Origin: Chloroflexota bacterium | GTDB lineage: Bacteria > Chloroflexota > Anaerolineae > B4-G1 | Direction: 5' to 3' | DNA: 58,307 nt | Assembly (NCBI GenBank): GCA_024232355.1 | Contig: JAAEPW010001006.1 | Span: 1-58,307, forward strand | Part shown: in pieces, positions 1-8,280 of the stretch | Layout of the letters: the number at the start of each line of letters is the position of its first letter | Position numbering within the stretch: the first letter of the stretch is position 1 | Position numbers and translations under genes: made by a program | Notes under the pieces: model-generated | What the model was told of the DNA's origin: nothing | The model's input: the letters and a program-made list of their open reading frames with translations, nothing else | Database searches by the model: none

Positions 1-151
1 CATCGTGTACTCTGGGGTTGCAGAGATAATTATTTTCCTCTGATCTCGCAACTGTTCCCGATTGTGATTTATTATCCATAATTCATTTTTTTTACCCACA
101 TTTTTAGCATCAATTTCTCATATGTGAGGTTACTCAACAGGACAAGGCGCT
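1..151. other. gene-free left edge
   Basis: AT-rich sequence with no open frame that has coding character. The only structure seen is an imperfect dyad: GTTGCAGAGAT near 18-28 faces ATCTCGCAAC near 44-53. It could be part of a hairpin or of an element cut by the window edge. Nothing else can be supported. Confidence 0.4.
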
Positions 152-203
152 TTGATTAAAACAAGACAGGCGCGGGAGATGTCAAACTATCTCCCGCGCC
201 TGT
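152..203 (-). terminator. intrinsic terminator of the radical SAM/STAND operon
   Basis: A perfect 15-bp inverted repeat (166-180 with 189-203) encloses an 8-nt loop. Read on the minus strand, the hairpin is followed by CTTGTTTTAATC. It lies about 110 bp past the radical SAM stop codon, so it is the natural 3' end of the minus-strand operon that starts near 8160. Confidence 0.85.
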
Positions 204-313
204 GACGTATATGCTAGTGCCTTTGTGGAATTTGTGGCAAAAAAAGCCTGATTGACTTGTCAGGATGGCCTTTGGCATATAGATATATCATTTGTTCACA
301 GTCCAATGTATAA

Positions 314-1666
314 TCATGTGCTTGAAACCCACGTCACCATACTTTCCTGAAAAAGAGCACCGATCCAGTTGACGGCGGCGTGGCCATACCGGCGTTCGAT
401 CTGACCAAGCGTCAGGGAACCGTCCAGTTGCGGCACCAACGGCTTGCAATCGGCAGGCACAGAAACGACTTGACCCTTGATAATCAGCACATCGCCACTG
501 CTCTCAACTCGATGAGTAAACTTGCCCATGGGGCGCAGACCCGAGTACAACAAAAGCTCAGGGTCTGGCACAGATGGTTGTTTAACCAGCGGTGCCCGAA
601 TGAGCGGGTCTTGAGCGTGCTCGGCAGGCAAGGCCTGAGCGCGACAGCCTCCGTGACAGGTGGGGAAAACGGAGCACACGGTGCAACTTGGGGGCACAAG
701 GGAGCGCCAGTGGGACATTGTTTCTCCTTGCCACACATCTTGTACGGACTGGGTTCGCAAATCGCCAGCGATGAGGGCTGCGTGATTGCACGGGCGCATT
801 TGACCCCACGGGTCTATCGTGGCAAAGGTACTCCCGGCAGTGCATCCCCTGGACGACGATGCTTGAAAGCACTGGGGGATACAGTTCCCAAACCGAATGG
901 GTTTCCCCGCTGCGTGCAGGGATTCGATGATTGTGATGGCAGCCCGCAGTTGAACCTGGCTGGGACTGACGCTGTCTGCCGGCATATCCTGAGAAATGTA
1001 CCGGTTGCAGACCACATGATTTGCCCCCAGGCTCAGAGCCAAGTCGAGCGTCTCGGCGACGCGGTCCCAGTTGTGGCGGTTGATAACGATGCTGATCGCC
1101 ACGTCCAGCCCTGCATGAGTAGCGCGGCGAATGTTGGCGATGGTCTCATCGAACGAGCCGGGCACACCGCTGAACGATTCGTGGGTGGCAGCGTCTGGCC
1201 CGTGGAGGGAGATGAGCAATCCTTCACAGGTAGTGGTGTCTCGCAGCAGGCGTAACAGATCCTCGGGGTCAGACCACCGGCCATTTGTAAAGAGGGTAAA
1301 GGGAATACCATAGTCCTCGACCGTGCGAACGATCTCGGCAAAATCGGGATGTAGGGTCGGCTCACCGCCAGTGAGTTTGAATTGGTGAGTGTGGGGAACC
1401 AAGCGTTCAATTAGGTTGCGCCATTTTGTCCCATTTAAGGAGATTGGATTCTCGTTGCGTGCATCAGCATAGACATTACCGCAGCCGGGACAACGGTTGT
1501 CGCATATTGGAGTGAGTTCCAGGTAATAGGCGACCGGCAAGGAGAGCGTGGGAATTGGTGCACCATCGGTGGGGCAGGCGCACTGACAGTCGCAGGCGCA
1601 GTCCTGGTGAGAGGAAAAGGATCGCTTGCCCAAGTCGGTGGGATTATCGGTCAGAACAACGTTCAT
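314..1666 (-). CDS. radical SAM/SPASM protein with Cys-rich N-terminus and RRE-like C-terminus
   Basis: A 450-residue protein. The radical SAM cluster motif CX3CX2C is at Cys55/59/62. Further on, a SPASM-type set of cysteines is visible, ending in CTVC followed by CHGGC, which would bind auxiliary Fe-S clusters. Such enzymes usually make radical-based changes to peptides or proteins. Two additions stand out. Residues 23-31 alternate cysteine with another residue (five Cys in CxCxCxCxC). The last ~75 residues look like a PqqD/RRE-type small winged-helix peptide-binding domain (my reading of the pattern). The ATG at 1666 has an AGGAGG site that overlaps the stop of the upstream STAND gene, so the two genes are very likely co-translated. 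It is the last gene before the terminator. The substrate is unknown. The family is firm; the peptide-modifying role is inferred. Confidence 0.85.
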   Translation of the reverse strand: MNVVLTDNPTDLGKRSFSSHQDCACDCQCACPTDGAPIPTLSLPVAYYLELTPICDNRCPGCGNVYADARNENPISLNGTKWRNLIERLVPHTHQFKLTGGEPTLHPDFAEIVRTVEDYGIPFTLFTNGRWSDPEDLLRLLRDTTTCEGLLISLHGPDAATHESFSGVPGSFDETIANIRRATHAGLDVAISIVINRHNWDRVAETLDLALSLGANHVVCNRYISQDMPADSVSPSQVQLRAAITIIESLHAAGKPIRFGNCIPQCFQASSSRGCTAGSTFATIDPWGQMRPCNHAALIAGDLRTQSVQDVWQGETMSHWRSLVPPSCTVCSVFPTCHGGCRAQALPAEHAQDPLIRAPLVKQPSVPDPELLLYSGLRPMGKFTHRVESSGDVLIIKGQVVSVPADCKPLVPQLDGSLTLGQIERRYGHAAVNWIGALFQESMVTWVSST

Positions 1667-1676
1667 CGTTTCCTCC

Positions 1677-4373
1677 TCACATAGCCGCCAAATCTAACAC
1701 TTGGCGGCACAGCATTTGTAGAGATTGCAACGATTCGTCCATCTCGTCGTCAGGTTTTTGGATGACGTTGAGAATACCACGGGCCAAGGTCTGAAGGGTC
1801 TCAGAGGGTAGTTTGGCATCTAACAGCCGGTCCCCCAGACGATCAAAGAATCGCTCCGGCTCGCGGCCACGCAATTGGCCGACTAGTTGAGATGCCAGGC
1901 CAAAATGTTTGGCGGCAGTGGCGTAATCTTGCTGGCGCTGTGCGATCTCTCCGCGATTTTCTTCGACGTACCCCTGCAAAAGGATGTACCCTAGGCGAGA
2001 GGCCCCCTCCCACACCTGTTCTAATAATTGGATCACGTAATCATCGGGACGTGAGGTGCTCAGAAAGTAGGCCAGTGCCAGCTCAAACTGGCTGCGCGTG
2101 ATGAGCCACTGGTCGCCATATTGTGACGCCAGTTCCAGACTTTGTTCCAGATACTCTTCCGCACTCGAGTAGAATGCCAAGATTGCCTCTGCCACATCAT
2201 CGTTGCCGATTTCTTGCAGATAGACGGCGCGATCTCGCTGCTGGCGACCGTACACGTTGAGAAGACTGGACAGCAATGGCTCGTCGTGGATCTGTTTTGC
2301 CAGCGTAATCCCTCGATCCAGATAGGTCCCCGCTTCTTCGTATTGCTCCATGTGGCGGCGAATGTTGGCCAGAGAGCGATAGGCCATGATCTGCCCGCGG
2401 ACCGCGTTCACCTTGTCAAAGCTGCGCAAGGCCAGCTTGGTGTAACGCTCCGCGCTTTCCAGATCGCCCCGGTCGCGATCGATTTCGCCTTTGGTCAGAT
2501 AACTGTACGCCAGATCGCGCTCCACACCCAACCGCTTGCGCTGAGCCAAGGCTACCCGGCACAAAACGTCGGCCTGTGCCAGGTCACCCTGTCGGCGGTA
2601 GACGTAAGCCAGGTTGTTTCTGGCCGAGGCGACTAGGGGTTGATTATCCGTTTGCTTGCTGATCTCGATTGCTTGTTGATAATGCCAAATAGATTGCTCG
2701 AGATCGCCGGTGAGCAAATAGAGTTGTCCCAAGTTGTTGTGCAAAATACCAATGATCCTGGTCTTGGTTTCCTTTTCAGCCAGTTCTAGAGCCGACTCGT
2801 ATTGTTGCCTGGCCTGCTCCGAGTCTGTAGAGGCCGCAATCATCCCCAGGATATTGTGGGCACTGATGCGATTATCGAGGGACATGTCATCTTTGGCCAG
2901 CAGTTGGTGACAGATTTTGCTGGCCTGTTCAACTTGACCTCCCAGGCGCAGCGTTTCCACCCGGCGAAGCTCAAGTACGTCTCGTATGCCGGTATGACCG
3001 GCTACCTGTATCTCGCTGAGCAAAAACTGCATACGCATCAGGTGATTGTTCCGTTGTGCTTCCTCGAAACGATCCTCGAAATAGGCCAACCCTTGTTCCG
3101 CATCGACCTGCAGGTAATAGTGCAGGCATTCTGCTTCCAAACGCCATTGTTCCCATTCGGCCCCACCGATAGTGGTGCGGCGGACAGGGCCTCTATCGGA
3201 CTCTAGTTGTGCCCTCACCAGTAGGGCCAGTTCGTCGATGCGCGGTTTGTAATAATCAGTGATAATCTTTTGCGCCAGCTTGCGGCGCACGTCGCCGTTG
3301 GGATCCACGTAGGGCCAAGCGTGTTGGTTGACCAAGTTTTTCATTTCGTCGTGCAGCGTACAATTGCTGGTCGTCGGATTGTACCGGACAAAGGAAAGTT
3401 CGGCCAGTTGTTGCAACAGTTCTTGAGCTTTTGACCTTGGAACATCCAATAGCACAGACAGAATACGCGCATCGCTGCGCCTGCTGATGTGGGCCAGATA
3501 AAGCACTGCCCGATCCAGGGGACCTTTTAGTTCCCTGACCCTATTTACGAGTTCGAACTCGAACTGGTGACGCAGATCGTCCGACTCGTCTTGGGGCAGC
3601 GTGTTCAGTTCTTTTAATGATCGTTCGGCAATCTCGGATAGCGGGACGTCGCGAGACAACCACTCGACGGCCAGGGAGAGTAAAACGGGACGACCATTGG
3701 TCAAAAAATGGAGCTTGGCTCGTATATCGGCCGAGATGAAATTCTCCTTATCCGCGGCATCAAAGAACTCTGTGCTCTCTACCTGACCAAAGTTGTGCAG
3801 CTCGAAATAGGACACTTTTTCTGGGCCAAAGTCTTGTTCAAATTGAGGCATCGCTTGCACACGGACGTTCCGCCCCGCCGAAATCATGAGCGCGTTGGAG
3901 AATAAACGACTGTATTCGTTGATTTCCCTGCCCGTCTCTGGTCCCCACGCCTCTAACGTGTCTGTCAAGAAAATCAAGCGCTTTGTTTCCAATACGTGGT
4001 TGATCTCTTGAATGCCTATTTGTAAAATTTCTTTTTCCCTGGCCTGAGCTTCCAGGACCGGGAGATCATAATAGTCGTGGGTCAATTCTTCCATTCCGGC
4101 CAAGAATTGTGGGAAATTTATGTGGCCCAGGTGTTGAACCAGGAACATTACTTGGTATTGAAGGCTAAAGGGCTGTTCCGCCGAATCAAAATAGGCCACG
4201 ACAAAATCATCGCGATCATTATACCGTCGCAATACGTCGAGCAGTAACCAAGTTTTTCCTACGCCGCCATCCCCTTGAATAGCGATCAGGTGCATCGTTC
4301 CCCATTTATTCGCCCATTCGTCGAGCAAGGCCAGTTCTTCTTTTCGCCCCACAAAAACGTCGAATTTAGCCAT
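1677..4373 (-). CDS. STAND-type ATPase with C-terminal TPR array
   Basis: About 898 residues from the ATG at 4373, which follows a GGAGG site with 7-nt spacing. A longer frame to 4421 would overlap the upstream gene and has no ribosome site. Walker A is GDGGVGKT (residues 34-41). Walker B is the LIFLTD strand near residue 138. A GRPVLLSLA segment resembles the GxP motif of NB-ARC/STAND switches. From about residue 480 to 840 there are repeated TPR helices, for example the NNLGQLYLLTGDLEQSIWHY type. STAND ATPases are molecular switches in which a repeat array senses a ligand and ATP-driven oligomerisation triggers an effector. No effector domain is fused here, so output probably goes through operon partners. 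It sits between the adaptor-STAND gene (29-bp gap) and the radical SAM gene (10-bp gap). Confidence 0.85.
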   Translation of the reverse strand: MAKFDVFVGRKEELALLDEWANKWGTMHLIAIQGDGGVGKTWLLLDVLRRYNDRDDFVVAYFDSAEQPFSLQYQVMFLVQHLGHINFPQFLAGMEELTHDYYDLPVLEAQAREKEILQIGIQEINHVLETKRLIFLTDTLEAWGPETGREINEYSRLFSNALMISAGRNVRVQAMPQFEQDFGPEKVSYFELHNFGQVESTEFFDAADKENFISADIRAKLHFLTNGRPVLLSLAVEWLSRDVPLSEIAERSLKELNTLPQDESDDLRHQFEFELVNRVRELKGPLDRAVLYLAHISRRSDARILSVLLDVPRSKAQELLQQLAELSFVRYNPTTSNCTLHDEMKNLVNQHAWPYVDPNGDVRRKLAQKIITDYYKPRIDELALLVRAQLESDRGPVRRTTIGGAEWEQWRLEAECLHYYLQVDAEQGLAYFEDRFEEAQRNNHLMRMQFLLSEIQVAGHTGIRDVLELRRVETLRLGGQVEQASKICHQLLAKDDMSLDNRISAHNILGMIAASTDSEQARQQYESALELAEKETKTRIIGILHNNLGQLYLLTGDLEQSIWHYQQAIEISKQTDNQPLVASARNNLAYVYRRQGDLAQADVLCRVALAQRKRLGVERDLAYSYLTKGEIDRDRGDLESAERYTKLALRSFDKVNAVRGQIMAYRSLANIRRHMEQYEEAGTYLDRGITLAKQIHDEPLLSSLLNVYGRQQRDRAVYLQEIGNDDVAEAILAFYSSAEEYLEQSLELASQYGDQWLITRSQFELALAYFLSTSRPDDYVIQLLEQVWEGASRLGYILLQGYVEENRGEIAQRQQDYATAAKHFGLASQLVGQLRGREPERFFDRLGDRLLDAKLPSETLQTLARGILNVIQKPDDEMDESLQSLQMLCRQVLDLAAM

Positions 4374-4402
4374 AATAACGCCTCCTTCAAACAGATCCGA
4401 GT

Positions 4403-6094
4403 TTACCGAGCCTGCAGCCAATCGCAGGCGATAGAAACACCATCTTTACCCAGCCGCTGGCGCAACAAGTGACATACTTTGGTATCTTGAGTGATTTCAT
4501 CAGCGATCAAATCTGCAACGAGGGATCGTTGATTTCCCTCAGATAGCACTTGGACGTGCCCTTGGAGTTCGGCACGCAGATCATTTTCGTCTACCTCGTC
4601 TTTTTGTAGTGCATGGAACAGCCATTCCACGACAGACAAGAGACGTTGTGTTGCCTTGAGGGGGGTATCGGACAAACCCTGCCCCAGATTGTGAATCCAA
4701 CTTTTGTACAGGTCGAGCGCGATCTGATTCAAGTGCTGGTATTGCTCCCGAGATTCACAAGCCATATTCAGCGCCCAAATCTGTCGTATCGGCCAATTGC
4801 GGTAAAAAGGTTCTCGGATGCCGGGGCCGTTCAATATGCGCGCTTTTTGCATATCGCCCAATAGGTTGATTTCGTCCGTTCCCGGTGGCAGCATCTCTGC
4901 CTCGATCAACGCCTGTACTGTGTTGGCGTTTACCCGCCGAAAGATACTCAATGCTTGCACGGCATCTCTGATTTGGGCATCCAAGATGCTTATGAGACTG
5001 TCTCTCACGTCGTTGGCGACAGGTGTCAGCACTGTCTGTACCAGTTGCTCGCGGCGTTGCTCGAAATATTCTGAGACAGACCCGATGGCAAAGAACTGGC
5101 TGGCTAAATCATTCACTAGATTGTGAATGATGGTCGGGTGTCCGCCGCTCAGGTATAGCACTTGATCGGCGATCTGGACGACGGTTTGATCATCCAGATC
5201 GATGCGGGCGGCCTGTGCTTGTTTCCATATCAGTTCTTGGATGGTATGTGCGTTAAAAGGGCTCAAACTGATTCGCTGCGGGGCAGGCGGTTTGGGATAC
5301 GCTTGCTCGTAGCTTTCCCAGAATGATTCAACGGTGCGCCCGGCGATGATCACGCGTACCGTGATGATCTCTTGATAACCGAGACGCGTACGTCTGTGCA
5401 ATGTGTGTAAAAACGCGCATAACCATTGGGTTGCCTTTTCGTCCAACTGTTCCACCGTGTCAAAAGCCAATAAAATCGTGCGGCGGCCGTTGGGTAAAGG
5501 CGCCCCCAGTTTCTGGATAACGTGGTTGCATACCAAGTCTGGGGTCGCGTCGGGTACAGGCGAGCCGGTTATCGCTTGTGTAACGTCGGCGATCTGATCA
5601 CTGACGTGAGAATCGACGCTCGCGTAACAGGTACACCACTTTTGACGCAGGGCCTCGTCAGATTCGATGGTGTGGATCAGGTATTGCAGCAAATAGGTCT
5701 TGCCATATCCGGCTGGTGCACTGATGAGGGTGTACGGAGAACGGGAAGCCCGCAGCCGTTCCGCCTGGAGCAAGTTCAGTTCGTCCTCTCGGTTGACAAA
5801 CTCGTTCTCAGAGACATGGATCGCTTCCGTCTTTTCGGGTGTATGCTGCCAAGAAACATTGGGGCGTCTTTGCTCGCCGAGTTCCACAAGATCAGAGATA
5901 CGGTCGTGGCGATTCAGATAATTGACCAATTCTCTCGCCTTGCTCATCTTGCCTTCACCAGGCAAGCCATCGTAATCCACGCCCAAATCAGAGCAGAGCG
6001 TGCGCAGTTCTTCCATACTAAAGTGCGTGTCAATTATCTGGCGCAACCTGGTCCGGTATTGTCGAGACGTCATATCCCTTAAACTCGCACTCAC
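4403..6094 (-). CDS. STAND-type ATPase with N-terminal Death-like/effector-associated adaptor domain
   Basis: 563 residues from GTG 6094; ATG 6073 is an equally possible start, and neither has an ideal ribosome site. Residues ~11-82 carry the pattern F..EELR.LC.DLGVDY..LPGEGK..KARELV.Y...., ending in RPNVSW. I recognise this as the helical adaptor domain common at the N-termini of bacterial conflict ATPases and peptidases (effector-associated/Death-like group). Walker A APAGYGKT is at residues ~126-133 and Walker B ILLAFD ends at Asp212. An IIAGR strand fits the arginine/sensor region. The C-terminal ~200 residues are helical and have no clear repeats. The adaptor would recruit an effector carrying a like domain; no second copy of the motif is present in this window. 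It follows the FHA gene by 21 bp. Confidence 0.82.
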   Translation of the reverse strand: MSASLRDMTSRQYRTRLRQIIDTHFSMEELRTLCSDLGVDYDGLPGEGKMSKARELVNYLNRHDRISDLVELGEQRRPNVSWQHTPEKTEAIHVSENEFVNREDELNLLQAERLRASRSPYTLISAPAGYGKTYLLQYLIHTIESDEALRQKWCTCYASVDSHVSDQIADVTQAITGSPVPDATPDLVCNHVIQKLGAPLPNGRRTILLAFDTVEQLDEKATQWLCAFLHTLHRRTRLGYQEIITVRVIIAGRTVESFWESYEQAYPKPPAPQRISLSPFNAHTIQELIWKQAQAARIDLDDQTVVQIADQVLYLSGGHPTIIHNLVNDLASQFFAIGSVSEYFEQRREQLVQTVLTPVANDVRDSLISILDAQIRDAVQALSIFRRVNANTVQALIEAEMLPPGTDEINLLGDMQKARILNGPGIREPFYRNWPIRQIWALNMACESREQYQHLNQIALDLYKSWIHNLGQGLSDTPLKATQRLLSVVEWLFHALQKDEVDENDLRAELQGHVQVLSEGNQRSLVADLIADEITQDTKVCHLLRQRLGKDGVSIACDWLQAR

Positions 6095-6115
6095 CCACCA
6101 CTATTGTTCATTGAT

Positions 6116-6760
6116 TTATCGGTTTTCCAACCGGAACCCGTGTCCCCGCACAGTAACGATATAGCTGTGATCGGGGTCTACGGCGGAAATGCGGTCGCGC
6201 AGGCGGCGTACCAGTGCGTCAATCGCTTGTTCAGAGACGCCCATCGATTCTTCCTCGGTCCACACGGTTTCTACGATCGTATCCCGCGAAATGACCTGTC
6301 CCTCAGCACCAAGCAGCAACTCTAGCAGCCGATACTGGGCTAACGAAAGGGGAGGGGTCAGCTCGTGCCCGCCTACAAAGACCTTTCTGGCCGCCTGGTC
6401 GATGCGCAGTCCCCGGTTGGGTCCTTCCAACTCTAACGGCAGCGTCGCATCCGCGCCCACAAAGCCCATTTTGACACACAATGCGATCTGTATCTCGTCC
6501 CCATCTCGCAACAGATATGGTTTATTGCCTATCTGTTCACCGTTGACGTGTGTTCGGTTTTTGCTTTTCAAATCATGCAGCCAATAACTCCCTCCCTCGC
6601 GTTCGATTCGGACATGTTGACGCGAGACCTGGCGTTCTGGCAACACAATTTCACAGTCTGTCCCTCGCCCGATGGTTATTTGATTTTGGTCTATGATCCA
6701 TCGTTGCCCTTCCAATTCGCCCTCGTAAATGATGAGCATTGGCATATCCTGTTGTGACAT
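6116..6760 (-). CDS. FHA domain fused to OmpR-type winged-helix DNA-binding domain
   Basis: 214 residues; the ATG has AGGAGG at 7-nt spacing. Residues ~29-100 form an FHA domain with GRG (31-33), SRQH (46-49) and the N68/N74 positions of the NxT...NG pattern, all expected for phospho-threonine binding. Residues ~135-214 form a trans_reg_C winged helix (LSLAQYRLLELL to VRGHGFRLEN). No phospho-acceptor receiver domain is present. The likely role is a transcription factor that reads a phosphorylated protein, or is itself handled by a Ser/Thr kinase. A kinase gene lies just beyond the operon promoter (8281-9264), so the two may be a signalling pair controlling this operon. Its domain assignment is secure; the target promoter is inferred. 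Confidence 0.92.
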   Translation of the reverse strand: MSQQDMPMLIIYEGELEGQRWIIDQNQITIGRGTDCEIVLPERQVSRQHVRIEREGGSYWLHDLKSKNRTHVNGEQIGNKPYLLRDGDEIQIALCVKMGFVGADATLPLELEGPNRGLRIDQAARKVFVGGHELTPPLSLAQYRLLELLLGAEGQVISRDTIVETVWTEEESMGVSEQAIDALVRRLRDRISAVDPDHSYIVTVRGHGFRLENR

Positions 6761-6842
6761 TACATAGCCTCCTCAAGTCAAATGGGTAGTAGACGATAAT
6801 GGGACGTGCATCATCCCACCCGCTGAGCATATCTGTTTGGGA

Positions 6843-7262
6843 TCAATCGCACAACTCTTTTTCGATATGGCTTGTATACGCATCGAGAATCTCATTGTGC
6901 ATAAAGGCCAAAGGCAATGACCGTGCATCGTCGTGAGAAAACCACCCTATCTCTTCGACCTCGTCTTTTTTCGCACACAGATCTCCTCTACCTGTTCCCT
7001 CAAACACGATGACGACCGCGTGAATACCCAATTGTGGAATTATCTCGTCAAAGTAGCCAAAGAATCGCGCTGGATAATTCAATCCTGTCTCTTCCTTTAC
7101 CTCTCGCACGACCGCCTCTTGAACTCGCTCGTCTTGTTCGATATGCCCTCCTGGCAAACACCACTGCCCCTTAAATGGGGCCTTTTTGCGGCGAATCAGC
7201 AAAACACGTCCACCCTCGTCTCGTTCTGTGGTTACGATTGCTGCAACTGTTGTTTTTGGCAT
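6843..7262 (-). CDS. Nudix hydrolase
   Basis: 139 residues from ATG 7262, chosen because GGAG lies 8 nt upstream; the longer frame to 7289 has no site. The Nudix box GX5EX7REUXEEXGU is complete at residues 39-61 (GHIEQDE, then REVKEETGL). Nudix enzymes hydrolyse nucleoside diphosphates linked to another group, such as ADP-ribose, NAD derivatives, sugar nucleotides or damaged NTPs. The sequence alone does not show which. It lies 33 bp downstream of the phosphorylase gene and 82 bp upstream of the FHA gene. Pairing with a nucleoside-cleaving enzyme suggests a shared nucleotide substrate, for example removal or production of a nucleotide signal; this is inference. Confidence 0.9.
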   Translation of the reverse strand: MPKTTVAAIVTTERDEGGRVLLIRRKKAPFKGQWCLPGGHIEQDERVQEAVVREVKEETGLNYPARFFGYFDEIIPQLGIHAVVIVFEGTGRGDLCAKKDEVEEIGWFSHDDARSLPLAFMHNEILDAYTSHIEKELCD

Positions 7263-7295
7263 CAAGTTTTCTCCACAATCCCAGAGCAAGGTCTT

Positions 7296-8126
7296 TTATT
7301 TGTTGTCCAACACAAGTTCAGTGTAGTATCGGTCTAAAAATCTTTTTGCGAATGCCGCGCTTGCATAACACGCGTATTCGTGATACGTATCGTCTTTGCC
7401 TGTATCGGCGAAATCTACCACGCCCTTGACTATGAATGATTCCACTCTCTTGGACGATGTTGTGCTAAGGCTGGTAGCCAGAGCAACAGCGTAGGATTCC
7501 ATATCCAATCCTAACAATTTTCTCTCGGAAGCGACAATCCCCTCCACCATCTCTGCATCTGCTACGACAGCCGCCCCACTCCCCAGAGACCCTACGCGGA
7601 TTACGAGGGGGTGTTCAGGACGTCCCTCCGTCAGAGGATATTCTTGGTCAATTGTTTCACGCATCAGATCGTCATTCCGGAAGATCTCTAAAAGCTGCCA
7701 GAGCCAGGAATCGATCAGAACCGGCTCAAAATGGGGCCGCAGCTTTCCGCCGACAACCTTGCCAGATCCATAGTCAAAGACCTTGGTGGCAATGATCAGG
7801 TCACCGAGTTCCACCTTGGTCTTTACCCCAGCACAAATGCCCGTCATAATGACCAATGAAGGAGACCACAGCATCAAGCTCTTGGTCGTCAGGATCGCGG
7901 CATGGGGCATGCCCATTTGCAATTGAGAAACCACAACAATTCTGAGTACTTGGTCATCTACTTTGTGCTCGCATACCTGATAAACGGTTCCCTCTCTTTC
8001 GACATCTATCCAATCGGTGCCAAAAACCTTTTGTACCCACTTTCTCTCCTTGTAAAGAGCCGTCATAATCAAGACATCTGCTTTATGATCTTTCTTTTTA
8101 GATTGTTCGACTTGCTTGTCGTTCAT
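7296..8126 (-). CDS. nucleoside phosphorylase/nucleosidase superfamily protein (conflict-system type)
   Basis: 276 residues from ATG 8126, with AGGAG just upstream; a longer frame to 8195 would start inside the promoter. The PNP/UDP-phosphorylase fold is indicated by [10 protein letters not shown] at the N-terminus, [10 protein letters not shown] (92-100), the ribose-binding DMES (208-211) and VVDFAD with Asp238 as the likely base-protonating acid. The last motif, followed by [13 protein letters not shown], resembles the phosphorylases found as effector or sensor modules in STAND-ATPase systems more than housekeeping MTAN or PNP. It would cleave the N-glycosidic bond of a nucleoside or nucleotide. 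It is the first gene of the operon, with a strong promoter at 8167-8195. The substrate is unknown. Confidence 0.87.
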   Translation of the reverse strand: MNDKQVEQSKKKDHKADVLIMTALYKERKWVQKVFGTDWIDVEREGTVYQVCEHKVDDQVLRIVVVSQLQMGMPHAAILTTKSLMLWSPSLVIMTGICAGVKTKVELGDLIIATKVFDYGSGKVVGGKLRPHFEPVLIDSWLWQLLEIFRNDDLMRETIDQEYPLTEGRPEHPLVIRVGSLGSGAAVVADAEMVEGIVASERKLLGLDMESYAVALATSLSTTSSKRVESFIVKGVVDFADTGKDDTYHEYACYASAAFAKRFLDRYYTELVLDNK

Positions 8127-8166
8127 TTTCTCTCCTCTCGAGTGCAGATTGATTCGAGTTGCGTCC

Positions 8167-8195
8167 AGTATACAAGATTTCTTTTGCTCGATCAA
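8167..8195 (-). promoter_or_regulatory. sigma-70-type promoter of the conflict operon
   Basis: On the minus strand TTGATC (8195-8190) and TATACT (8172-8167) are separated by exactly 17 bp. The expected transcript start near 8160 leaves a ~34-nt leader with an AGGAG site before the phosphorylase ATG. A TCGAGT direct repeat (8138-8143 and 8154-8159) lies in the early leader and could be an operator. Confidence 0.75.
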
Positions 8196-8211
8196 ATTTT
8201 TCCTTTACTAC

Positions 8212-8240
8212 TTGACAGAATCGATCTTCTCGCTTATGAT
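8212..8240 (+). promoter_or_regulatory. sigma-70-type promoter of the Ser/Thr kinase gene
   Basis: A consensus TTGACA (8212-8217), a 17-bp spacer and TATGAT (8235-8240). It is back-to-back with the operon promoter, 16 bp apart. The first in-frame ATGs (8236 and 8239) fall inside the -10 box, so they cannot be on the transcript. This moves the kinase start downstream. Confidence 0.8.
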
Positions 8241-8280
8241 GATTCGCAGCCGTATCGCCGTAACGGGGAGAAGAAGACAA

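Noticed and set aside
204..313. 25-codon minus-strand frame (starting MIYLYAKGH) after the radical SAM gene, as a possible precursor peptide
   Set aside because: No ribosome-binding site, no Cys/Ser/Thr-rich core, and no leader-like pattern.
380..1255. 291-codon plus-strand frame
   Set aside because: Antisense shadow of the radical SAM gene, which has clear motifs and a strong ribosome site.
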